Shown: positions 21,070 through 32,038 of the stretch, piece by piece | How positions within the stretch are numbered: the first letter of the stretch is position 1 | Layout: every line of letters starts with the position of its first letter | Assembly (NCBI RefSeq): GCF_042453785.1 | Contig: NC_091677.1 | Span: forward strand, 33,587,001-33,651,000 | Direction of reading: 5' to 3' | Source of the DNA: Malus domestica | Taxonomy: Eukaryota; Streptophyta; Magnoliopsida; Rosales; Rosaceae | Length of the DNA: 64,000 nt | Position numbers and translations under genes: made by a program | Notes under the pieces: model-generated | Database searches by the model: none | Told to the model about the DNA's origin: nothing | The model's input: only the letters and a program-made list of their open reading frames with translations

Positions 21070-21367
21070 TGTTAAAGGAAAAGAAATCACCCAATCTGTA
21101 CAAAGTGGACAGCAGGAATGTAGCATGTGGATGCACATTCTGGACAGTTTGGACAGTTGCATGTGGATACCAAAATCCTTGTCAGCAAAGGTTTGCACAT
21201 GGTGGATACACATCATGGGCGTGTCAGTTACATCATGGGCAGCAAGGATGCCCATTGGTTTTTATATTTAATTATTGCATGCGTGCTATCATTGTATGTA
21301 CATATAATAGCTGTTTTCATTTGTACAAAAAGATGAAATAGTAGTATTCTTCAATTCCAAATTGATA
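21070..21367 (+). repeat. 5' LTR of the identical-LTR copia element
   Basis: Begins TGTTAAAGG and ends CAAATTGATA directly before the primer-binding site. It shows no visible difference from the 3' LTR. Confidence 0.95.
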
Positions 21368-21379
21368 TGGTATCAGAGC
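21368..21379 (+). promoter_or_regulatory. Primer-binding site (initiator tRNA-Met)
   Basis: TGGTATCAGAGC directly follows the 5' LTR. This is the complement of the 3' end of plant initiator methionine tRNA, the usual copia primer. Confidence 0.95.
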
Positions 21380-21642
21380 AAGATTAATCCTTTGCTCTGC
21401 TCTGCCTTCACTCTTCCGCTACTATACTGTGCACGGGGACACTTGCTACTGCACAACCATTGCACTGCAAGCTGCACACTCACTGCCTTGCTGTCGCACA
21501 GCTACTACACAGCCATCGTCGCTGCATTACCTGCTAAGCATTCATTACGTCACTGCTCCGCCGACTCAGCTTCACTCAAACCAGTGCCACCGAAGCAGAA
21601 AATAAAGGAGGAAGCAGGCAGCAACCAAATCAGCCTTACAAG

Positions 21643-22092
21643 ATGGATACAAGCCAAAAGCATCCAATCCATTTTTCTATTCACGTTCTCGTCTCCGATG
21701 GAGATAATCATTCTACTTGGCGTAGATCACTTTCTAATACCCAATATCAAGAAATTACATTCATCATGAACAACAAGAGAACTGGGCAGCCAACTGCTCA
21801 AACTGGTTATGGAAGCCAACCATCGGCTCAGCCCGCATATGGCACTGCATATGGAGCACCTCCAGCACGACAGACTCTTGCAAATCCTGCAGTTTATGGA
21901 CAAACTGCTCAGTCACCTAGCACTCCAGAAGGCTATGGTCAGCGAGCACCTCAATCGCAAACTGCCAACAATCCAACATTCACAACCAAGGAATACAGTC
22001 AACTCATGGCTCTCCTTTACAATAAGAACGGTAAAGATCAACCACTTGCAAATGCAACAGGTATTTTCTCACCTAAATGCAACATAGCATAA
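21643..22092 (+). pseudogene. Copia Gag, internally deleted
   Basis: The N-terminus has the expected HVLVSDGDN...TWR start of copia Gag. It then jumps within about 30 residues to a Gln/Ala/Tyr/Gly-rich tail (QPTAQTGYGSQPSAQPAYGT). The alpha-helical capsid domain and the CCHC zinc knuckle are absent. The frame ends at a TAA (22090-22092) just before protease, yet stays in frame with it. With so little Gag this copy could not build particles alone. Confidence 0.75.
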
Positions 22093-25000
22093 ACAGATCC
22101 ACCCTCGAGTATATATTGGATTGTTGATAGCGGAGCAACCGACCATATATCGCATTTGTCACCAACACAAAGCATCATTGATGCTCATCATGAGTACGTT
22201 GGCTTACCAAATGGGGAGCAAGCAGAAATCAAACATATTGGTTCCATGAGATTGTCACAAGATCTCTCTCTTGATAAAGTTCTTCATGTACCAAAGTTTC
22301 GTGTTAATTTATTGTCTGTTAGTAAATTGACAAGAGCTTTGCATTGTAAAGTGACGTTCTATCCCAATTTTTGTGTTGTGCAGGACATGGACACGAAGAG
22401 GGTGATTGGCCTGGGCAAGCATTTTGATGGGCTCTACTATCTTACACCAAGACAAAACCCTTACCTTGTCCACCACATCCATCTTACCACTAGTCTATGG
22501 CATCAGCGTCTTGGACACCCATCGGCCGCACCTTTACTTTCATTAGCCAAAAATCATGCTGAAATAATTTTTGATTCCACACACATTTGTGAAGTTTGCC
22601 CTTTAGCAAAGCAAACCCGTCTACCATTTCATAACAGTGAAATCAAATCTTTCGCACCATTTGACCTGATTCATTGTGACATTTGGGGGCCTCACAGAAA
22701 TCAAACACACACTGGGGCACGATATTTTCTTACTATTGTGGATGATTTCACTCGTTTTACTTGGGTACATCTTATGAATTTCAAATCCGACACACAAACA
22801 ATATTGAAATCCTTTTTCTCTTGGGTCAAAACACAATTTCAACATGGCATTAAAGCTCTCCGTGCGGATAATGGTAGTGAGTTCCTTTCCATACGTTCCT
22901 ACCTAGAATCATGTGGCACATTTTTTCAACATTCTTGCCCTTACACACCATAACAAAACGGGGTGGTCGAACGTAAACATAGGCACCTTTTGAATGTTGG
23001 TCGTGCTCTTCGGTTTCAAGCCAACTTACCTTTACAATTTTGGGGAGAAAGTATTCAGACTGCTTGTTATCTCATCAATCGTCTACCTACACCCTTGCTC
23101 TCCCATAAGTCACCATACGAACTTTTGCATAACACACCACCAACTTATACCCACCTACGTGTTTTTGGATGCCTCAGCTATGTCACCAATATGACACCCA
23201 CCCATAAGTTTGATGTCCGTGCTCGTCGTTGTGTTTTCCTTGGTTATCCTCTTGGCCAAAAGGGTTATAAGGTATATGATCTAGCCACACGAAATTTTTT
23301 TACCTCACGAGATGTAATCTTCCATGAGCACATCTTCCCTTACACCTCTTCATCACCTATAGACCAAACCGACTCATATGTTGCTCCCATTATTCATCCA
23401 ACACAAGACATCGACTCCTCACCAAGCCTACTTCAAACGGTGCTTGATTCACCATATGAACCTGTCACCATTGACACCATAGCACCTACCATCATCAACA
23501 CCCCACATGAATCTGCCACCATGACATCTCCTTCAAGCCTTCCAATGGTACCTGCCACCATCGACATGCCACAAGAACTTGTCACTACCTGTTCTTCCTC
23601 TTCTCCGCCACCTGCACCACCAACTCCTCACCCAATCTCACTCCGTCACTCCACCCGTCCCACCAAACCACCTGCTCACTTCAAAGATTATGTGGCTCAT
23701 CACTCCACCTTGCTCACGTCCTCAGAGGCCCTCTCTCAGTCCATGTCCAGCACGCGCTACCCACTGCATCGGTATGTTTCCTATTCCTGCTTATCTCTTG
23801 GGTATCAACGCTTTGTTTCTCATATTTCACACTTGGTGGAGCCAAATACCTACGAGCAGGCTTGCCAAAATCCTCACTGGGTTGCAGCGATGCAGGCCGA
23901 ACTCACAGCCCTAGAAGAAAATAATACCTGGAATTTTGTTCCTCTTCCGCCCGGCCAAAAATCCATTGGCTGCAAATGGGTTTTCAAACTAAAGTACCAA
24001 TCTGATGGCACTCTTGAACGCTACAAAGCACGTCTCGTTGCCAAAGGTTTCACCCAACGTGAAGGTATCGACTACAAGGAGACTTTTGCACCAGTAGCCA
24101 AACTCATCACTGTGCGTTGCCTCTTGACTGTGGCTGCTGTTCGCAATTGGCCCTTACATCAAATGGATGTCCAAAATGCATTTTTGCATGGCGAACTTCA
24201 TGAGGCGGTGTACATGTTGCCGCCTCCGGGTTGTCGTCGACAGGGGGAGAATGTCGTATGTCGACTCCACAAATCTCTATATGGTCTTAAACAAGCATCC
24301 AGAAGTTGGTTTCGAGAATTCTCTAAAGCAATATGTACCATTGGTTTCTGCCAATCCAAGGCAGATTATTCTCTGTTCACTCAAGTCAAAGGTACTTCAT
24401 TCACTATTGTATTATTATACGTTGACGACATGGTGATTACAGGCAACAATGAGGCAGAAATCAAGAACCTAAAGGCCTTCCTCAGCAGTCAATTTCGAAT
24501 TAAAGATCTTGGACCTCTGAAATATTTCCTTGGAGTTGAGGTCGCACGATCGAAAGCTGGAGTCACAATCTGTCAACGAAAATATACATTGGACATATTG
24601 GAGGAGGCTGGCCTTCTTGGCGCCAAACCCACGAAGGTCCCAATGGAGGCCGATTTAGTCCTAATTCCCGCAGGTAGCACTTCACTACATGAACCTGCGA
24701 GGTATAGGCGCTTGGTTGGAAAATTAATTTATTTGACCATCACAAGACCAGAGATAGCATACACTGTCAACACGTTAAGTCAGTTCATGCAAGATCCACA
24801 ACGACATCATCTCGATGCAGTGTATCGACTTCTTCGATACCTCAAAGGAGCCTCTGGACAAGGCTTGATGTTCTCTTCCCAAAGTGAATTGAATTTAATT
24901 GGTTACTGTGATGTAGATTGGGCACGTTGCCCAATTACCCGTCGATCAGTTACTGGTTATTGTATCTTCCTTGGAAAGTCATTGGCGTCCTGGAAAAGCA

Positions 25001-25374
25001 AGAAGCAAGTTACAGTAGCCCGTTCCTCAGCTGAAGCGGAGTATCGATCTATGGCTACAGCTACTTGTGAATTGAGTTGGCTGCGATATTTATTGGTAGA
25101 TTTACGTGTTGAGCATCCCCAACCGGCAAGGTTATTTTGTGACAACCAAGCGGCTTTACACATAGCTGCAAACCCTGTGTATCACGAACGCACAAAGCAT
25201 ATTGAGATCGATTGCCACACTGTTCGTGAGAGGATCGAAAAGGGAGAAATTAAAACTTCTTATGTCAGAACAGGAGAACAAGTCGCAGACTTGTTTACCA
25301 AGCCACTTCGCGCTCCTATTTTTCATACACATCTAGGCAAGTTGGGCGTCATTGACATTCACGCTCCAACTTGA
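22093..25374 (+). pseudogene. Copia Pol: protease, integrase, reverse transcriptase, RNase H (one internal stop)
   Basis: Protease active site WIVDSGATDHIS (about 22120). Integrase zinc site HQRLGHPSAA then CEVCPLAKQ. Integrase core HCDIWGPH, TIVDDFTRFTW and RADNGSEF. A TAA at 22951-22953 stands where the conserved glutamine before QNGVVERKH is expected. Reverse transcriptase follows with NAFLHGELHEAVYM, SLYGLKQASRSW and LLYVDDMVITG, then RNase H with DVDWARCPITRRS and NPVYHERTKHIEID. Apart from the single stop the frame is open to 25374. Confidence 0.93.
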
Positions 25375-25381
25375 GGGGGAG
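25370..25381 (+). promoter_or_regulatory. Polypurine tract of the copia element
   Basis: The purine run TTGAGGGGGAG ends directly at the 3' LTR start (25382), overlapping the end of the pol frame. Confidence 0.85.
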
Positions 25382-25679
25382 TGTTAAAGGAAAAGAAATC
25401 ACCCAATCTGTACAAAGTGGACAGCAGGAATGTAGCATGTGGATGCACATTCTGGACAGTTTGGACAGTTGCATGTGGATACCAAAATCCTTGTCAGCAA
25501 AGGTTTGCACATGGTGGATACACATCATGGGCGTGTCAGTTACATCATGGGCAGCAAGGATGCCCATTGGTTTTTATATTTAATTATTGCATGCGTGCTA
25601 TCATTGTATGTACATATAATAGCTGTTTTCATTTGTACAAAAAGATGAAATAGTAGTATTCTTCAATTCCAAATTGATA
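25382..25679 (+). repeat. 3' LTR of the identical-LTR copia element
   Basis: 298 bp, same as 21070-21367. Followed by the duplicated GTTTG and the right arm of the interrupted MITE. Confidence 0.95.
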
Positions 25680-25984
25680 GTTTGGGCAATTTTTAAATCT
25701 TCGTAACTCAGTCATTTCTTAATCAAATATGTATAATCTTGTTTTACACTTTCCTATCTTCATTTTGATATATTATAGGTGAAATTTGGTTAATAAACGA
25801 TTGAGTTACAAAACTTTGAAAATTTCCCAAAGAGTTTTTAACGGAAAGATCAAAATCATCGACAATGAACAATCTCAGGGACCGTTTCTATTGATTTTCA
25901 ATATCAAAGACCATTTCTATTGATTATGCAAATCTCAAGGACCATTTTGGCTATTTAGCCTTAACCTTATTCTTGCTGCTCGCT

Positions 25985-26293
25985 CTCGTTGGTGATATAT
26001 AGTTTTGTGACGTCTACCTCTAGATAACCAGAAGCTGAAACGCAAATCCAAAGCCATTCAGTTCCGATAATTTCGCAATCTCACATAATTTTCGGGTCAG
26101 TTCGCTCTGCACTGCATTGCATCCTTGTTCTTATTTTGCTTCTGTTTCTGTTTTTAAACTAATTATTAGTATGAATTAGTGAGCATATCTGGTGATTTTC
26201 GATACACAAAACGCAACTGGTGGTTGATGCGAGGAGTTTCTTTTGTTAAATTCCTGCAGTGGTAGTGCCAAGTAATTGATTTTGTTGCTCACA
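25985..26293 (+). other. Probable 5' leader region of the POP1 locus
   Basis: A unique-looking stretch between the MITE and the first hAT element, with an exon-like leader around 26030-26095 that could splice towards the coding start at 28687. Inferred only from position. Confidence 0.35.
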
Positions 26294-26301
26294 TTGCATT
26301 C

Positions 26302-28324
26302 TAGGGGTGGGCGCGGTGCGGTTCGGTGCGGTTTGGAGTGAAACCACAACCGAAACCGAAACTTTTTGCGGTGCGGTACGGTGCGGTTTTGAAGCCAAAA
26401 CCGAAATGAAACCAAACCGTTTGGTTTGGTTTGGTTCGGTTCGGTGCGGTTTCAAACGGTTTCGGTTTGGTTTTTGAGAAAAAAATGTACAATTTAAAAT
26501 ATACACATATTTATGCATAAGACGGTTTTATTTTCCTTGTATATTAATTAATGAATATGCAGCAAAATTGCACCAAAAACAAGCAACAACAATGCAGCAA
26601 AAAACAGCTCCAAAACTGCCAAAAAAATGCAGCCAAACTGCATAAAAAACACAGAAAATAGCAGCAAGACAACACCAAAAACTTCACCAAACCTGCAGCA
26701 AAAAACTGCAGAAAATAGCTCCCTCAGCTTTCACATGTACTCTTATGAAATATTCTTAGAAATGATTTTATGACTCGAAAAATGAAACCCTTTCAACAAC
26801 GACAAGAACAAACATTCCGATACCTGCAATGTACCCCCTCCGCCAGTACTATCACAGTCATCAGACACACTGACAACAGTCCATGGATCAGATGCATTCC
26901 AATGAAAATCAACAACCTTGTCCCTGTATACAGTTATAAAGTTAAGCAAACCATGAACAACAAACTACAAGGAAAATTTAAGAAAAGAAAGTGCCCGACA
27001 ATTCAACCAAATGATACAATAAGGGATCATATTTCCCATGAGTAAACTTCAAGAACTGTTTACCAGGTAATTTTTAACATGTGTAAACTTCAAACAACTT
27101 TAAAAGACCTAGAAGCGTATAAGCAATAAGGTACTTGATAAATAAAGGCTCTAAAGCACTACCGTGTCCAGTGCAAAACTTCCGATCAACATTTGATGCA
27201 AAGATTAACCTCAATATTCCAGTGATGGATATATAGACACAAACAGCATCATGTTCAGTTTACTGACCACAAGAACATATTTAAAAAGTACTATATAGTG
27301 GCATGGGCACAATTATAGACTCAGGCGCCCATACAAGAGACACCAGGAAAGATAGAAATCCAAGAGTGGGACGTAAAACAATTTCCGAAAACCAGAAAGT
27401 TGAAAATCAAGGGTGAAAAGATCCTCTACCAGACATCAAAAGTTTGAAAAGGAATCGTAAAGTATGTTTAAATAATGTTAGTAAAAGAGAGCCTCGAACC
27501 TGTGCCCAGCATGCTGGAAAAACAGGCCAGGTGGAGAAGTTGGGCCTTTTGGAGTTCGCTCCTTACCGACCTGCAGCGTATTATGTTTTCATAAGTTATA
27601 ACAACTTCCATCTGATTGAAGTTATGGGAAGAGGAATAGAAAAGCCGAAACTCCATTTATTTGGAAACACTTCGTTTGTTATGTCAAAAAATAGATCAAG
27701 AAAAAATTTGAAAATTACTAGATTAACACAAAATAAAACCACGGTACATTATGAAGGCCAATATACCTTCTCATAATCCCAAATGTTTAAAAGACCATCC
27801 TCTGCAGAACTTCCAAAGACAGACGATTTGTCTGGACACCACTGAAAACACAAATGCAACCAACAGGCAGTCACCGATCACTTCCACCGCTTCCAGAGAT
27901 GCAAGCAGGCAGTCGCTCGCAGAGGCAGACGCAGAGATGCAGATTGCAGAGATGGAAGCAGAAGCAGCTTGGTGACCAAAAGGCAAGGTAGAGGCGGAGA
28001 TGCAAGGAGGCGGCGCAGAAGCAGTCAGACACAGACTAGTCAGGACTCACTCAGGAGTCGAAGTGCAAACCCAAAACCGCAAAACCAAATCTATAAAACT
28101 AATTAAAAATTAAAAAGTTTAAAATATAACATTTATTTATTATATGGTGCGGTTTCGGTTTCGGTGCGGTTTTGAAAACCCAAAACCGAAACCAAACCGT
28201 TTTGTGTGCCGCGGTTCGGTTTTGAAACCGAAACCGTTTCAAAACCGCAAAACCAAACCGTTTGGTGCAGTTTGATTCGATTCGTGTTTCGGTTTCGGTT
28301 TTCAGTTTCAAGTGCCCACCCCTA
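26302..28324. mobile_element. hAT-type element carrying MSI4/FVE exons (Pack-hAT)
   Basis: 2,023 bp with inverted termini TAGGGGTGGGC / GCCCACCCCTA and a perfect 8-bp duplication TTGCATTC (26294-26301 and 28325-28332), the hAT hallmark. About 180 bases inside each end are filled with inverted degenerate repeats of GGTGCGGTTT/CGGTTTCGG, typical subterminal transposase-binding arrays. No transposase is seen. The middle holds three exons with introns of a host WD40 gene on the minus strand. Confidence 0.88.
26824..27841 (-). pseudogene. MSI4: Captured MSI4/FVE (WD40 histone-binding protein) exon fragment
   Basis: Three minus-strand exons with GT-AG borders: 27767-27841 (WCPDKSSVFGSSAEDGLLNI then WDYEK), 27500-27570 (VGKERTPKGP then SPPGLFFQHAGH) and 26824-26923 (DKVVDFHWNASDPWT, DDCDSTGGGGTLQ). 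Joined in order they reproduce the last WD40 repeats of MSI4/FVE, a chromatin protein in flowering-time and cold responses, found in HDAC complexes. The exons stay in phase (75, 71 and 100 bases), and the introns (196 and 576 bases) were carried along, so genomic DNA was captured. No start codon or upstream exons lie in the element. Confidence 0.85.
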
Positions 28325-28686
28325 TTGCATTCAGAATTTCTTATCTTATAGTTTTCTTTGTTTCAATCTTTATATATTTATCTTTGTGTCTTCACATATT
28401 GGTTTTCAAAAGTAAAGTTGAAGTTGTTGTATCATTGATGTTAGTTAGACTGAATTTCGTATCCCATGTCTTCTATTGTTTCCAACTTTATATTTAATTG
28501 GAATTGGAACCACAATTGCGATTGCTAAGCTTTGAAGAATCTTACAAATTGTTTTTGGACATTTTAGAGTAATAGACTAGTACTGCGAATAGAGACCAAT
28601 GATGTCCGAAGAGTGAAGAGGCGATATAATTTTGTGTGGCGGACTTGTATAATATTGTTATTCATCTGAGGGGTTTAATTGTGTCT

Positions 28687-29824
28687 AATGGCTACCGATG
28701 GTTTCAGATGGCAACAGGTTTCATCAGCTTCACCTCGAAAAATCAATGTCCAAAAGTTTGCAAAATCACGGGGTTCAGAGCTTGAGACGCTCCATTCAAT
28801 TGTATCTAACAGAATGAACAATGATTTCCAGTTTCGGAGAAGCAAGAGAAGAAGAACCACTGCTTACGACAATCAAGCCGCCATAAAAAGATGTAGAAAG
28901 AAGTGAAAACTTGATCAGAGTAATGCTTTGATGTTGCCTACAGAAAGATGACAAGAAGAATGTTCCTCATCACATTCGTAGGAGAGCTGAGCTTAAAATG
29001 AACCTTGAAAAGGATTTCAGCACATCAGGGGATGGTACAAGGAGGCTTAGAACACATGTTTGGCATGCGAAGCGGTTCACAATGACAAAGCTTTGGGGTT
29101 ACAACCTTCCCTTGGGTTTGCAGGGCAGGTAAAACACATTATTAATTTAACAGTGCTATTCCTTACTTTTCACGTATTATTTGTTATGTTTCGATATATA
29201 CTAATTTGTTTGTTATCTAATTTATAAAATAAAATAAAATGTAGAGGAAGAGGGTCCAGAGCTGTCTTGAAGTGGTGCAAGGATGGAATGCTTGTTCATA
29301 ATGCAAGCTATCATGCAGCTATCCAATTGGAGGGTCCAGAGGCAAGCATTTACTTTACTTCCCATCTTATGAATCCATTGCTAGGAAATTGTATACCCTT
29401 TAATTTATTTTTCTTCAAAAGGTAAAGTGTTGTACTATGTTCTTTTCTGCTACTAAATTATGATGTTACGACATTTTTCATATGCATCCAGGATTCGTTA
29501 CTATCAGTGTTAGGCATGGTAATGGTGCCTCCCCTGTCAACTCGTTTTGAAAATGTTTCCCGTTCTATTATTTCTGGTCTCATATATGATAATGCTATGG
29601 TAAGTTATCCTACTGCACTTTTCTTTTACTGACTATATGACCCATTTTCTGTAGCTTCATCATTTGGGAGAACCTCTTTCAAAACCAATTGCTTCTGTGA
29701 ACTATATGTGATGGCCTTTTGGCCAACCAAATAGAGATAATGATGCCGCTGCCCGTGAAGGCAATGAATGTAATGGACCAGAGGGTACAAAACAATCTTC
29801 TATTGATCGTCAGCTTTGGGTGTG
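28687..29824 (+). pseudogene. POP1: Ribonuclease P/MRP subunit POP1, 5' half
   Basis: Starts ATG at 28687 (MATDGFRWQQVSSASPRK then FAKSRGSELE). Exons: 28687-29128, 29245-29341, 29492-29599 and 29655-29824. Diagnostic POP1 stretches are RRRTTAYDNQAAIKRCRK, then FSTSGDGTRRLRTHVWHAKR and KLWGYNLPLGLQGR. POP1 is the largest protein of RNase P and RNase MRP (tRNA 5' processing, rRNA processing, nucleolus). Breaks: an in-frame TGA at about 28904, a frameshift about 35 bases later, and a TGA at 29709-29711. The fourth exon is then cut after QLWVW by the copia element at 29830. The second intron uses a GC donor (AG|GCAAGC). Confidence 0.88.
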
Positions 29825-29829
29825 GATAC
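29825..29829. repeat. Target site duplication GATAC of copia element 2 (right copy 39907-39911)
   Basis: GATAC precedes the 5' LTR and recurs after the 3' LTR. Removing one copy and the element rejoins the POP1 codons TGG-ATA-CAT in frame. Confidence 0.92.
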
Positions 29830-30041
29830 TATTGACTAGTATAAAAAGGGTAGTATGGTCCAAAGGATTAAAATGGTGCTGATGTGGAAAACGGTTAAGA
29901 ACGGCAGTTAGTTAGTTAGAGCTGCTAACATCAAAAGCTTATACACAGAAAATCTATTTCCTTTGTTTTCCCTCTACAATTCTCTTTCTCTCTGTCTCCA
30001 AGTTTTTCTGGTTTTCTTTGATTTTCTGTGCACTGTTATCA
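29830..30041 (+). repeat. 5' LTR of copia element 2 (64-bp deletion)
   Basis: 212 bp against 276 bp for the 3' LTR. The missing block corresponds to about 39738-39802 of the partner, which contains its only TATA-like box (CTATATAAG). This LTR has thus lost the core promoter. Confidence 0.88.
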
Positions 30042-30053
30042 TGGTATCAGAGC
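30042..30053 (+). promoter_or_regulatory. Primer-binding site (initiator tRNA-Met)
   Basis: TGGTATCAGAGC directly follows the 5' LTR. Confidence 0.93.
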
Positions 30054-30460
30054 CGGCTGATTCTCGGGCTCAATTCCGCTGTGCGACTCCTTGCGATCGG
30101 TTGAAGTTTGATGGTGGTTTTTCTGCTCAAAGGTCCAGATTTCCATTCATATTAGGTTCTTTCTTTTTGATTCCACAGTGCACACCATCTATTTGCGTTA
30201 TGTTCTAGTCGAAAAATGTCTGCTATTTTTCTGAAAGTTTGAAAGCCAATGGCCATTGTTAGATGATTGAAAAGGCCAATAGCCATTGTTGAGCTCATCT
30301 CATCTGAGGTCGATAGCCATTATTTGATCAAGATTTGGTGAATTTTGACAAAGGCCGATAGCCAAAAGATAAGAAAGGTAGTATATTTGATGTTCAAGAA
30401 CAAGTCTTGTTTGTCTGTGGTATAATTTTCTGTATCAATATTATCTGTATTTTGGTTCTA

Positions 30461-31641
30461 ATGGCGGAATCTAGTGTCAAGATTGAAGGATTGCTTGGTA
30501 CGCTCATTGTGAAGCTTGAGGATGATAATTTCGTCAAATGGAGTTTTCAGTTTCATTCTGTTCTTCGGGGTTATGACCTTTTCGATCATTTCACGGGAGA
30601 AGCTCCATGTCCTCCGAGATTTGTTATTGATACAAAGACAGGGGTTACTAAAGAAGTCACTATGGCGTATAAAGATTGGGTGAAGAGAGATCTAGCATTG
30701 CTTAGTCTTCTTATTGCTACATTATCTGATGATGTTATGGAGCACATTATTGGTTTTAAGACTTCATATGAGGCCTGGACTTGTTTACAAGAACGTTTTC
30801 ATCTGTCTCCATGATCAGAATTAATCAATTGAAGAGTGAATTTCACACTATTAAAAAAGGTGCAAAGTCAGTGGATAGATTTTTGTTACAAGTTAAAGCA
30901 ATTAAAGATCAACTAGTGTCTGCTGGAGAAAGGATAACTGAGAATGATTTTCTTATAGCTGTGCTATCTGGATTACCCCCTGAGTTTGAAATGATAAGGA
31001 CTGTTATATTGGCTCAGGATTCTCCTATATCTTATAAAGATTTGAGGGCTCAACTTCTTGGTGCATAGGCTAGCATTGGGTCAAGAATGAAATCTTTAAG
31101 CACATCCATGGTTGCAATGTATGTTCAAGGAGAAGGATTTGGTTCCAATGAGTTCCAAGGTGGTCATAACAGTTTCGAAGCTGGTGAAAGTTCAAATTCT
31201 CAGAGGTATCAAGGGGGATATGATGAAGAACAGTCTGGTTTTCATGGAGGTTCTGGTTTTATGGGGAATGGCAACAAATCTGTACAGAAGAGCAACTTTT
31301 CTGGGGGAAATAGAAAATATAATGGCAATGTCAATTACAATAATGGTTCAAGAAATGGAAATCAATTTGGTCACAGAGGTAAAAACAGAGGTTTTAATGG
31401 CAGTTTCTCTGGCAATGGCAGAAGTTTTCAGTCACAGAATGGAAGTAATTTTTGTGGTAGTGGTTTTCAGAAGAACAATGCTTGGAATGACAATACAACT
31501 TATAGATTTGGTATCTCACCTGAGTGTCAAATATGTTCTAGGAGATGACACACTGCAGCTAATTACTATCATAGAACTGACATTGGTAATACAGGTTTCA
31601 TTGTTTGCCAGATTTGTGGGAAAAGAGGACATATTGCACTG
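30461..31641 (+). pseudogene. Copia element 2 Gag
   Basis: Starts MAESSVKIEGLLGTLIVKLE. The capsid helices (NFVKWSFQFHSVLRGYD, then EAWTCLQERF) run to a frameshift near 30810. They continue with INQLKSEFHTIKKGAKSVD and DLRAQLLGA, a stop, and a Gly/Asn/Ser-rich tail. The zinc knuckle CQICGKRGHIAL is cut by the solo LTR at 31642 and resumes after 32038. Confidence 0.85.
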
Positions 31642-32033
31642 TGTTGATGCACAAAATCCGGAGGATCTGGGACCAACGTAAATCCGACCGTGAATCACAC
31701 AAACGCTAAAGAACATAAAGATGTATCGTGGTTCACCACAATATTTGAGCTACGTCTACACTGTTGTTAATTATGTATGTACGTATGGATTACAATAGAT
31801 CGGCAAGGGAGCTCTCTGTGGATGCAGCCCTTGCCATTTTGCTCTCTATTTGGCTAAGAGGGTATTGAGGGTTAAGTCTGAGACTCTTTGGAGCTTCTGG
31901 ATGTGAGACTTTGAATCTTCATCCCTTTCATGAGGGTGAGGGATTTTATAAAATAAGGGCTCTCTCCCCTTTTACATTTGTCATGGGCTTAGGGATGAGA
32001 CAAAAAAACGAGGCCCAATATATGGTACCAACA
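31642..32033 (-). mobile_element. Solo LTR nested in copia element 2
   Basis: 392 bp, TGTTGATGCACAAAA...GGTACCAACA, flanked by CACTG at 31637-31641 and 32034-32038. It interrupts Gag at the zinc knuckle. The same LTR family appears at 53098, 54168 and 63080-63145, where the polypurine tract position indicates a minus orientation. No internal region is present, so LTR-LTR recombination is the likely origin. Confidence 0.85.
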
Positions 32034-32038
32034 CACTG

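Larger units (their letters stand above)
21070..25679 (+). mobile_element. Ty1/copia LTR retrotransposon with identical LTRs
   Basis: 4,610 bp, with LTRs at 21070-21367 and 25382-25679 (298 bp each, no difference found by eye). GTTTG is duplicated at 21065-21069 and 25680-25684. The LTR ends are TG...TA, a non-canonical form known in some copia elements. Protease, integrase, reverse transcriptase and RNase H are in copia order. The polyprotein frame is continuous from 21643 to 25374 except for TAA stops at 22090-22092 and 22951-22953. Most of Gag is missing. Confidence 0.95.
20938..25966. mobile_element. Short terminal-inverted-repeat element (MITE) split by the copia insertion
   Basis: The left arm (20938-21069) begins GGTTAAATAGTCAAAATAGC and runs through ATTGAAAATCAATAGAAATAG. 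The right arm (25685-25966) carries the reverse complement order and ends GGCTATTTAGCCTTAACC. CGTTAAAAACT on the left pairs with AGTTTTTAACG on the right. Without the copia element it would be about 420 bp. The flanking duplication is not clear, so the superfamily is not assigned. Confidence 0.6.

Noticed and set aside
28679..28906. Stand-alone 75-codon gene
   Set aside because: It is the start of POP1; similarity resumes after the stop with a shifted frame and continues through later exons.
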